Assembly: GCF_016097555.1 (NCBI RefSeq)
Contig: NC_054712.1
Span: 53,116,876-53,180,875, forward strand
DNA: 64,000 bases
From: Gigantopelta aegis
Taxonomy: Eukaryota > Mollusca > Gastropoda > Neomphalida > Peltospiridae
Direction of reading: 5' to 3'
Made by a program: the position numbers and the translations under genes. The notes under the pieces are model-generated. The model was not told where the DNA came from and ran no database searches. It was given only the letters and a program-made list of their open reading frames with translations. Below, one piece after another: positions 33,594 to 45,100 of this stretch (position 1 is its first letter; every line of letters starts with the position of its first letter).

Positions 33594-33785
33594 TCATGCG
33601 CTATCGATAGATCACATTGTGCCATCATTGGCGTAGCCATTGATAAATAACGCAATCGTCGGTCGGTCGATCGAGCAAGCATCGATTGATCGCACTGCGC
33701 CAGCAATGGATCTGTAATTAGCGTAGCCATTGGTAGATCGCACAAGCATCTGACAATCGAGCTGCGCCATCAACGGATCCACTGA
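33594..33785. repeat. Degenerate ATCGAT-rich direct repeats
   Basis: GATCRCACTGCGCCA, GGCGTAGCCATTG and ATCGATTGATCGC recur two or three times within about 190 bp. The class is unknown. Confidence 0.5.
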
Positions 33786-34397
33786 GTGCGTTAATATCTA
33801 TGTATGTAATAGTCAACCTCGACGTACATAAAATACATAGATATTCATACATCAATATATACTAGACAGTACCAGGATTACCCACTGTTTTATGCACGTA
33901 AGCGGGATCGACCGCGTAACTTGTAGGCCCCATGCATGTGGTTGAGTTAAAGAGCATCCATTTTATGGATGCCTCGATAGCTCAGAACGCATCGTGGCAA
34001 GTCTGCTATACCGAAACCACCTTCCACTTGTATAAGCGTAGGGTGCACCTAGTGCAAAACATTATACAAATATTCGGGCAAAATGTGCAAACCTGAGACC
34101 TTTTTACAATGTATTTCCATCATTCTACCCTCAAAATTAGTTGTATGCAAAAATGCGTTGTGATTCGTTTATGTACAACCCTCATAGCTATTTGAATATG
34201 AATAAATAGTTGTCATCCAGATTCGGGCATTTTCGTTTAATTCGGGCCAAAACCAGCCTGCCCCTGCAAAAATGGGAGCCCGTACTCCTATGGTCACTTG
34301 TCATTTCAAGATACTGTAGGCAAAGCAGATCACACAAAAATAAAAACAAACACTTTTGTAGAAAGATTGTAATTTATTTTTTAATGCCCTTGTCCCT

Positions 34398-34460
34398 TGT
34401 CAGACATCCAATAGCCAGTGATTAATAAATGAACGTGCTCTAGTGGTGTCGTTAAAAAAA
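34398..34460 (+). repeat. SINE tail fragment, family A2
   Basis: GTCAGACATCCAATAGCCAG, then GTGCTCTAGTGGTGTCGTTA and an A-rich end. Only the tail remains. Confidence 0.75.
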
Positions 34461-34534
34461 TAAAAAAATAATGATGACTCGATAGCTCAGGAGTCAGAAC
34501 GTATCGTGACAAGTTTGCAAGTTGCGGGCGATTC

Positions 34535-34574
34535 GTGTGTGTGTGTGTGTGTGTGTGTGTCTGTGTGTGTGTGT
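34535..34574. repeat. (GT)n microsatellite
   Basis: About 20 GT units with one interruption. It follows a phrase CTCGATAGCTCAG that also occurs near 33972. Confidence 0.95.
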
Positions 34575-35140
34575 GGATATAATAGCTTATTGCATGAGCT
34601 GGAGTGCCATACGGAACGAGTTCGGGAATAATTCCCAAGCTCGTTTTATAAAATAGCACTCCCGCTCCCGCTCTATCTGCGTGAAATTTTACTCGGCGGT
34701 TCCTACAACCATTAATGTAAGTTTGTAAACGAAGCCAGCCGAACGTATCTTGCAATGGTTCATTATTTGTACAAAATAAATATAAATCATATTGAACTGT
34801 TAAAGTAACTGTGGTGTTTTATTTGGAATAGATCCCTTTGAATAACCTCCATCCAACTTCAAAACGCGTGTTTTTAAAAATCGCTCCTTTTTTTTTTTAC
34901 GCGCACCGAATGATCCTCGAATCAAATCGCTCGCGAGTACAAGAAAATTATTTTGTATATCGATAATAATGACCAAACTAAAAGTAATGAGTAAAAAAAA
35001 AATAACAACAAAAAACCCAAAACATTTCTAGTCTTTCGCTTCAATAAAAATATACATCACTGTTTGTTATTGTTATTGTTTACTGTGTTAATTTATTTCG
35101 TTTATACAATGACTCGATAGGCCTATTTATTGTGTTAGTA
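34575..35140. other. 5' flank of the SLC7 gene
   Basis: No recognised repeat. It becomes locally more GC-balanced near 35100, ahead of the NRF-1-like site. Confidence 0.35.
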
Positions 35141-35145
35141 TCATT

Positions 35146-35157
35146 TGCGCTTGCGCA
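35146..35157 (+). promoter_or_regulatory. NRF-1-like site in the SLC7 promoter
   Basis: TGCGCTTGCGCA differs from the palindromic NRF-1 consensus at one position and lies 149 bp before the SLC7 start codon, in a locally GC-richer stretch (35140-35330). Promoter role is inferred. Confidence 0.4.
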
Positions 35158-35305
35158 GTACCACCCTCGACCTGGATACCGGTAATTTACACTTAGCGGC
35201 AAGGAAGATATTTGTGTAGCAGATATCCACGTGTAGCTGGCGCGGTAGTTGGTGTAGCTGTCACTACTTTCTCGATACATGTAGGACAGTTGACATTTAG
35301 CAGTT

Positions 35306-36125
35306 ATGACGAGAAAGGATATCAACTCCGTTAATTCTACTAATGGAAATGAACCCAAAGTAGAGATTGATGACACCAAAGTGGAACTAAAACGAAAAAT
35401 CACTCTTTTAAACGGATGTGCCATTATCATCGGATCTATTATTGGGTCTGGCATTTTCGTCAGTCCGAAAGGTGTCTTAGAAAATACAGGATCGGTAAGT
35501 ATTCAGCTTAAAATATAAATACATCAGAATTTTTCTTCATACTAAAAATATTTTCTTTCTTATAAATGACATCTGTTAAAACTGTCAAACATTTCCTGTG
35601 CATTGTCTGTTGACAGTGTTGCAGGAGTGTTGCATCATCTGACCAGCTTGAAGGTGTAGCATGGGCGGGCGTACATAGGATTTTGAAAAGGGGGGTTCCA
35701 AAATAGATTGCAGAGATATTGGGCATATATTTCTATTTTGAGTAAATATAATAATGTCAGATATCAATGTCAGATATATTAAATTATAAAAAAAAGCGAT
35801 TTCGGGGGGGGGGGGGGGTTCGGTCGACCCCCCCCCCATGTACGCCCATGTGTAGGGTCTATGCAGCTCAATCAGTGGATAACAGTGCTACAGAAACTAG
35901 AGGGGAGCGAGAGCTTATGCCCCCCTCCCTAAAACCCCCAAAAATTGACTTGAATGGTCCTGCTAAACACATGTATACATAACTCCTCAAAAACACTAGT
36001 CTGGTGTAGCTAGGATGTTACATATGGGGGTGGGAGTCAAGCCAGCCACATTATTAAATGTTATAGCACAATAGGAAAATATATAACAGTGGCCAAAAAG
36101 AAGTGTAATTGAAGGAGGGCCATTT

Positions 36126-36162
<37 letters not shown>

Positions 36163-39100
36163 ACGATAAATGTGTTTTAAAAAAATGTGTTTGTCACCTC
36201 TCCCCCCCCATTCAAATATTTATACATGTTCGTTGTTGATAAACTCAATTGACTTGTGAATGAGGTAGGATTGGTCAATCGCCCACAGTGAACTACATGT
36301 ATCCCCTACCCCTCTATCCCAGACAGTACACCACAACTGGTACATCAAAGACTGTGTTATGAACTTCCCTATCTGTGGGGAAATACATATAATAGATCAC
36401 TTGCAGCTTTTGGCACTGTCACGGGGATCCTATCATACCCGTAACTGAATAAAACACGATTATCCAAATATCTCTCCTAACTGTATATCTATTAGATCTA
36501 TCTGTATCGGGCAGGCTACTACCCGAGTGGCCCGGCTCTAGGAGTAATCAGATAAGATCTTATATAAATATATATATGTAGCACGTTTAGTTCACTAGAA
36601 AACACAACAAAACACAATACACTTTGGAATCTGTATTAACTCTAACGCTGACAAATGTACTTGCCGCAGTAGTTAATTAACAACAACAATATAATAACAA
36701 CCCAGAGCTAATCACTTAATTAGTTAATCACTAGGTGTCTAGTTTACACAATATTCTAATCACTTCACCGTGATACAACACACACACGTGTGATAATTGA
36801 GAAACGCTGTCAGGGGAACTTAATTAATAAAGGAATTACAACTCTATTCCTAACTGGTTAATTTTTAATTAACCCTTAAATACTCATTCAGTAACCTTGT
36901 AATACAGAATTAATACTGGTACATATCACAATAAAGACAATAACCTACTGTTTACCTAGGTCCTCTAGGATGACCGGCTAAGCTTTATCTTACCAAATAC
37001 TCGTATAAAAATATAAGAACAGTGAAGCCTACAATTTACTTCGTCAGATTACCGGAGACACTGTCTAAAGAATATTGGTATAATACAGTATTAAAAAATT
37101 TAAAGTCACATCAATCACATCAAGGTTATACAACAGAGCAGAAATATGTATTTTCCAAGTCCGGTCTGAACTGATATAGTTCGTTCAGTTGGACCACGTC
37201 CGTTCCCCTGGATACTTCCAATGTTTCTCCTCGATATATCTAAAATCCTAGCTATTTATTATAAAAATCCCAGACTGGTCCGGAGACAGTACGCGGGACC
37301 GAATCTTATGATGTGTATTTTTCCACAGCGACCAAGACGGTATATTTTCTTAGATGGCCAGACAGACCGTCGCCAGGTCGCTAGAAATACCCCGGTTGTA
37401 AACCGAACTACTGGAGGTATTACGTAACCACTGTGCCCACCTGGTCTAAGTGCATATTGGGATGCAGGACTACCACCGTCGTGCGGGGGAATTACGTAAC
37501 CAAGCTGCACACGGCCCTCTAAAACAATTAACATCGCCACAGGCGAAAAGATAAGAGCATGTTCCATCACAGGCACCCGCCTGCTACCGACACTGGCCAG
37601 GCTGCTGGTGCTCTTTTGTACTTGCCAGCACAGGCGGTCCTCTCTTCCCACCCACCCCAAACCCGTTTCCTGTCCTGGACGGAAGAGCCGGCCCAGGCCG
37701 ACACCTGTGCTTATGACAGGCATGCACTATAGCAGCTTGTTTTGAATGTGCACATTAAACCTAACCTTTTTGGCGGGAGTAGCCTGTGGCAGTAGCAGAT
37801 TTGCAGCCTGTCTCCCAGCCCAAGTGTTGAAATAACGATATGTTAGACACCACATAATCACTGTTTGAAAATGTGCTGAGGTGTCATTAAACACACATTC
37901 TATTTCTTTCATCCATAAGTCAATATAACAGTTAATAGTTATTATATTAACCCATTAGTCTTAAAGTTGGTACAGATGCGGATCCAGAAATCTTTGCAGG
38001 GGGGTCATATGCAACTAATTGCTGGGGTGTCGTTAAACATTCATTCATTCACTTACTCATTCATTAAAATAAATGGACAGAAAAATTGTTGTCCTGAGCA
38101 GGGGTGTCTAGACCCTCTGGATCCGCGCCTGCACTCGGATCACAATCCAGTGTCACTCCACTTTCCTCCCCTCAAATTAGTTTTAATAGTTCACATAGAT
38201 GTTGGGAGGTGGGGGTGGTAGGGGGCACTGGACACCCAACTTTGAAGATATTGCATTGCCTTCTCATACTTGAAATTAGTATATAGCTGCACCCTACCCC
38301 CCCACCCCCAACTATTGCCATCTTCCTATGCCTATGGCTCAGTGTGAAGATGTAAGGATTGATTATTTGATGTATAAAATACAAAAAAATTAGTGGTTGG
38401 TGTAAATCAATTATAATCAATGATTGATGATGAAATTGCAACATTAATCATGGCATCATAGTAACAGTAATATAGGGTCTTCTTCTCTAGCAACGGTGCA
38501 GGGTGTGCACTTTCCGCATATTGTATTATGTATCAAAATGCAAATAACTAATTTTGTAAGAGATCGGAAAGTTATTATTTTTTTTAGTTCAACTGGTTTC
38601 CTGTTAATATCTGCACAACCAAACCCATATAGGACATAATAGCGACCACTTCCCCAGTATATCGAACAGTCTAGAACCATTCGGAATGCCTCGGCCGGTT
38701 TTGATTATGTATTTGGAAAACCTCGACCACGTAAATGTATTCGTAGGTAGACCGAACCTTGGTAAAACATTCCAGATGTTTGATTGTGTGGGTCCCGTGA
38801 CAACACAATAATTAGAATTTAATTACAACAGTTTGTAGTAAAACTAAAACAAATTCTGTTTCCTTCTTTTGTGTTGTTATTATTGTTTGTATGATATGAT
38901 AACATGTTTTTAAAGTGCAATTTAAGTTTAAAAAATTCAAAACGAAATTCGGTCGCGGGCCATTCAAAAGTTGTATGGGCGATTCAAATGTTGCTGTGAG
39001 TGGCCCGATTGGCCAGTCAAAAAAAATCCTAAGTGCATATCCTGTCGGTGGCGTCGTGGTTAGGCCATCGGTCTACAGGCTGGTAGGTACTGGGTTCGAA

Positions 39101-42100
39101 TCCCAGTCGAGGCATGGGATTTTTAATCCAGATACTGACTCCAAACCCTGAGTGAATGCACCGCAAGGCTCAATGGGTAGGTGTAAACCACTTGCACTGA
39201 CCAGTGATCCATAACTGGTTCAACAAAGGCCATGGTTTGTGCTATCCTGCCTGTGGGAAGCGCAAATAAAAGATCCCTTGCTGCTAATGGGCCATTCCAT
39301 GGTATTTGGTCCATGGGTGTGGAAATTTCAAAATGATCAGTTAAACTAAATTTTTATTATAACTTAAAGTTAACACCCTTAAAGACATACAAATATACTT
39401 TTATGGCCAATTTACTTAAGTTTTATGGGTTTTAATGCCGGTTTTATTAAAAAAAAGAATTTTTGTAAGCCAGGACGTGACATTTTTTTATGTTATGTCA
39501 AATTTAAAAATTAGGTATCAGGACATCACATCTAAAATATACTACATATGATGAAAATACTACTTTGCCTTCTTTCATATCATAATTAGTATATTAAATT
39601 ATTTTTCAAAATATATAATGTCACGTCCTGGCTGATTTGAAATATAAAAGTTAGTTTTATTTAAAAACTATTTTTCAGAAATAAAAATCCTTTTTAATCC
39701 TCCTCCTTCTCAATGTTCCAAGTATAAATAAAAGGTATAATGATGACTGACTGTATTAAATGATTAAAATAACCACCTCAAACTTTGAGCCAGGAATGAC
39801 ATTCAAGATGGCAGGTTAAATTTAGTAAAGATTAAAAATGTATTAAATCTCTCTATATAAAGAAATTGGCAAAACTGACTAGATAATGCACATGTACCTA
39901 AAAGAAATTACTTTTATTTTCAATATTTTTGCTTTCTCCAAAGACTCCATTAAGAATCAGAAACAGAGAAAGTGGACGTTCGGGGGAGCATGTTCGAATA
40001 TTTAACGTGGATTTATGTAGATAAAAAAATACTATGATAAAAAAAATACTATTATCAATTCTATGCTTCTATGTTTTGACCAAACAATGAATCATTGATA
40101 ATCTACCAATTTAAGGAATATTGTATTTATACTAAATTTTTCATTTTGTAAATCCAAACTGGTGTACACATACAATAAATATTGTATCAATTGTTCAAAT
40201 AGAATGTTCTGCTAAAATCTTAAGTTTATTCCTTGGCAGATACGGGTCCATCCAAACATGAATTAGAATATATAAACCAACATTTCTCCAGTGAAGGATG
40301 TAATTGGTAAAGATACATGTTGATCATAAAACTTGGGTTGGAGGAATTCAAATCAATTGTGTTGTTGAGATTTTTGCTATTGTCAACCATCAACAGTTTA
40401 TATTAATATACATTGTTGACAGTTTGGCCTATCAGATAATGATAAACAGAAAGAAGAAACTGTCCAAAAACTAATTTCTATACTGACTGGGGTTCATATT
40501 TTGAATTCCAATTAAATCAGATGATCATAAAAATACCAGCAAAAGGCAAAATATAATATATTTTAATTCTAAAACATGTGGTAAATTGCAAACAAGAATT
40601 TTTCAGAATTAAATGTCTTGCCTACCATAAACTTATTCAGTGTCATTGATAGTGCATCTGTAGATATCCATCTCAATGCATATTAAAAATGTTTTTAAAA
40701 CATTTTTAAAAAATCAAACTTCAAAACATTAAATTAAAATTTTTAAATAATAAAATTGAAAAACAAATTTTGACGTGCATTGAGGAGAACATTCATAGAT
40801 GGAACTATAAATGAATCTTTACTGATGCAGGACATGTCACTTGTGATTTATAAGAAATGAAGCTACATTTGTACAATCAATGTTGAGCTAAATGCAAAAG
40901 TGATGCTGCAGCCAACGAAAAAGTAACACCTACGGTAGATACTTCATCTTTTTAGTTTGTACATGTATTGTACAGGTAGGACAAAAATCACCAGACTTAG
41001 CAACATCAGGATAAGCAATCTTGTTGACAAATGATATTGTTACGGGTTATAAAAGTATATTATATGAATATTGTATGAGAATTTTTTTTTTTGCATAACA
41101 GATCAATTATTTGGGATTTTATGCATTATTTTGATGATAAAAATACTTAAAACCAGTAAATATCATTGCTTTCATAAACTAACAGTGTTTCATTAGTATT
41201 ATTTGATATACATATCATTTATTAGTTGTATAAGTGAACTGGACAAAAAGTCACGTCCTGGCTTGTACTGAAATTTTAAAAAGTATGTTACATCATAAAG
41301 AATATTTTTTTAGTAAATTGCTATATGCCATTTAGAAATAGACTGGATATTGTGTTAAACAGTGTATTTCAATAAGCAAACATTCTACCAGGAGAGCAGA
41401 GTTTTGGAATTTACTGCAATGTTAAAAAAAGTCATGTCCATTTTTGTCACGTCCTGGCACATTTTACTTTTCACTTTATAAGTCAATTTTTTTTACAAAA
41501 AACTAAATTAGGCCTGACATGCTAATACTACTATATGTAATGAGCCCATAAATGATAAAACTGCATTTCCATTTAAAAAGGATTTTTAGTTAAGGAGATC
41601 ATAAGAGTCAGAATGTCACGTCCTGGCTTAAATCATTACCACGGAATGGCCCTAATCGGAAAGAGTAGCCCATGAAGTGGCGACAGCAGGTTTTCTCTCA
41701 AAATCTGTGGTCCTTAACCATATGTCTGACGCCATATAACCGTAAATAAAACGTATTGAGTGCGTCGTTAAATAAAACATTTCATTCTTTCTTTTCTTCT
41801 CTAGCAAAAAAAAAAGGACAAGTTTTAAAAAAACTAAAATGGACACTTTTCCCCCCTTTTCTTTCCACCTAACCCCCTCTTGACAGGATGTTGTTCAGTC
41901 TTTGAAATAAGTGGAGATGGGTTGTCCAGGTTACCAGTACATGTAGGTCACCGCGTGTCAATAAGATACTTTGTTCTCTCTACACCACCTACATTTTGAT
42001 CAGTTGTATTTATGTATACAGTATTGATCAGTACAGTTACAACAGTGACATGAATGAATAACAAAGTACTTATCAGTGTCTGTAGAGGGATTTTTATAAT

Positions 42101-45100
42101 AATATTGGAAATTTTATACACGTGACGTCAGGGTTTCTGCCAAAGGGTAAAACGTATGGTGCCATACCCAAATTGTTTTGCAGATTGTTTTTTTTTTAAG
42201 TTAACCTTTTGACAAAATTAATTACTCTCATCATTTCTGTATGATTTTCTTAACCCTAACCCTAAACTTAACTCATTTTCTTTCTGGGGGAGGTCCCCCC
42301 CCCTCCCCCCCTGTTGACTGTGGTTGCATTTAATTCCACAGTGCCATACCCAAAAATTTCTTTCTGACAGAAAAACTAATGTGTTGTAATTTATAGGTTA
42401 CCGGGTCTGTATTTTGTAGTGTCAATATGTACATGGGTACCAGATATAAATTGCTTATTTTGGTGCCTCTTATTCATAAAAATATAACATATGTTATCAT
42501 ATTACTTTTTAACTAATAATATTTTCAGGAATAACTGTTGATTTGTAACTAATAATTTAAGATTTTTTTTTTAAGAATAACTTTACGTTTAACCAATAAT
42601 TTTTTAAAGAATAACTTTAATAACTTTACATCTAACCAGTTATTTTTCAACAATAACTTTAAATAATTTCACCAATGATTTTTTCAAGACTAACTTTACA
42701 TTTGACCAATGATTTTTCAACAATAACTTTACACTCAACCAATGATTTTTTCAAGAATTCATAACTTTACATTTGACCAATGATTTTTCAAGAATAGCTG
42801 TTGACAGCGCTCTAGTCACGGTTTGGGCATTGATGTAATCTTGGCTCTGCGTCAATTTTGGCACAAATATCGGTCACCACTGTACACAATAACAATCAGA
42901 TTTTCCTCATATACAATTACATGAGATGTGGAACATGTTTTACTAATTAAAGATGTATGACCTCCTTACTGGGAAGATGGATACATGTACCGTAACATGC
43001 CATATTAATTAATTCCAAGTAAGGTTCATGCATATTAAAAAAAAACCCACATTTATTTATTTTTGGGGGTTTTATGGGGGGTGTGTGAAAGAGTCTGACC
43101 TGACCAGACCTCCCTTCAAGGGAGCAATAGTGGAAAAAAAACCTTGCTTAGGTTTCATCTCATTTCTTTTATTTATAATTGTTTTCATATCTAGTTGAGG
43201 TTCAAGCACATAGTCCTTGGCAACACCTCAGTTATGTGGGCTGTCTGTTCAGGACAATGGGTTAGTGGTTAATAAGAGAGAAGGTGGTGCAGTGGCCTTA
43301 AGTACACCTACCTATTGACTCTGACTGAGTTGTTAAACTCGCTCTGGATGGGAGCCAGTACCAGCTTGTGAACATAGTACCTACCAGCCTTATAACTGAT
43401 GGTGACGTCTTGTCTAAGGTGTGAGGGGTCATAAGATCAATCACTTTTATTGATCTCCAGTGCTGTGTAATTACTAGTAATTAATGTTTTGGATCATACC
43501 GCCCGGGGGTGGGGTGGGACTATAGGTTTTATCACCGTCTGTCTGTCCCTCTGTCTGTCTGTCCCTCTGTCTGTCTACACAGTTGCTTTTGCCTCACATT
43601 TACTTTTCGGGACTTATTTTCACAATGCCTCAAGATATTGAGCTAAAATTTTGTGTATAGCTTTAGGATGTACTGGAAGGAAGGAAATGTTTATTTAATG
43701 ACTCACACAACACATTTAATTTACAGTTATATGGCGTTAGACCACATAGATATTGAGAGAGGAAACCCGCTGTCGCCACTTCATGGGCTACTCTTTTTTT
43801 TTTTAGCAGCAAGGGATCTTTTATATGCACAATCCCACAGACAGGATAGTACATACCACAGCCTTGGGTCCACCGACGGGGATCAATTCTGGACCGACTG
43901 CACATCAAGCAAACGCTTTACCACAGGGCTCCGTCCCGCCCCTTATGATGTACTGTTACAGATGTTGAGTTTTACTTTTATGGCAATTTACCCATTTTTC
44001 ACAGTAAGGGACATGCATGGAACATTTTGTTTAGTATCATGTCGTGATTTGCTACACAAGTTTCAGAGATCGCTACACAATTTTAAACACTAAACAGTGT
44101 TAATAAATTTTCAAATGACTAGAACTATCACTAATCACGATTTTAAAAACTAAATTTACCTTGACATGTATTACTTTAGCAGTTCTCTTAGAATGTTTGT
44201 TAATTCATCCATCCCTCCATTCTAAGCAAGTGGTCAAAGATACATTCCATGATTGCATATTATGTCATTGTAAACCGTGCCTTTGTTCCTGAAGTGGAGT
44301 ACAAAACATCGTGATTGTAATATTATGCAACATATCCAGATTATAACAAGTTCACTGATAATGCTCTGGACAAAACAAAACAAACTGTTTATCACAGATG
44401 CCTTTTATCATATTACCAATAGTACATTGCCAAACCAGATAGGGCACCAAAGTATTTTCCTGGCATTGAAAATGGCCAATTGTTTTTAGCACACCGGCAG
44501 TGGTAAAATGCGAACCGTGAATTAAAGGGTGAAATATTTGCTTTAAGTGACAGACCCTATGTTTTAAACACTAAAGTATATTTTTCACTATTGGAGCAGT
44601 TTTTATGTACACCTGTCTATGATGGGTTGGATTATAGTATGGCTGAGGTAACCGTATCCAGATGTGTAACAGTTTTGTAGAATTAGCTAAACGTAGTGTC
44701 CATTTTCAAGGGCTGAAACTAGGGTCTGTACCTTTAAGGTGCCTTCAGCTGAGGTACAGTGGCTTAGAGAACTGAATTATTCTTTCTTCTTGTTGTTTTT
44801 CAGGTTGGTGTATCTCTAATAGTGTGGACAGGCTGTGGTCTCTTGTCTCTGATTGGTGCCTTGTGTTATGCGGAACTGGGAACGACCATCAACCGATCTG
44901 GAGGGGACTATGCCTATATTCTTGAAGCTTTTGGACCTTTCCTAGCATTTCTGCAGCTATGGGTATGTGTCTTGACTTTTCTTTGTACTTGATTGGGGAC
45001 TTTTTTTGCCAGGAGACCTTGGAGACCTATGCATGTACTTATAACTTTATAGAGTCCACACTCCATCTCTAATGATGTCACATGCATACAGTTTGTATGG

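Noticed and set aside
33965-34520. Two CTCGATAGCTCAG phrases suggestive of tRNA genes
   Set aside because: No matching B box or cloverleaf could be drawn; at best a decayed SINE head.
34381-34755. 124-codon minus-strand frame with HTHTHT run
   Set aside because: It is a translation of the (GT)n microsatellite and a SINE tail, with no family similarity.
36416-37554. Possible solo LTR beginning TGTCACGGGG
   Set aside because: No second LTR, primer-binding site, TSD or coding remains were seen, so the call cannot be supported.
37259-37723. 154-codon minus-strand frame
   Set aside because: It runs through repeat D and unclassified intronic sequence, with no recognisable domain.
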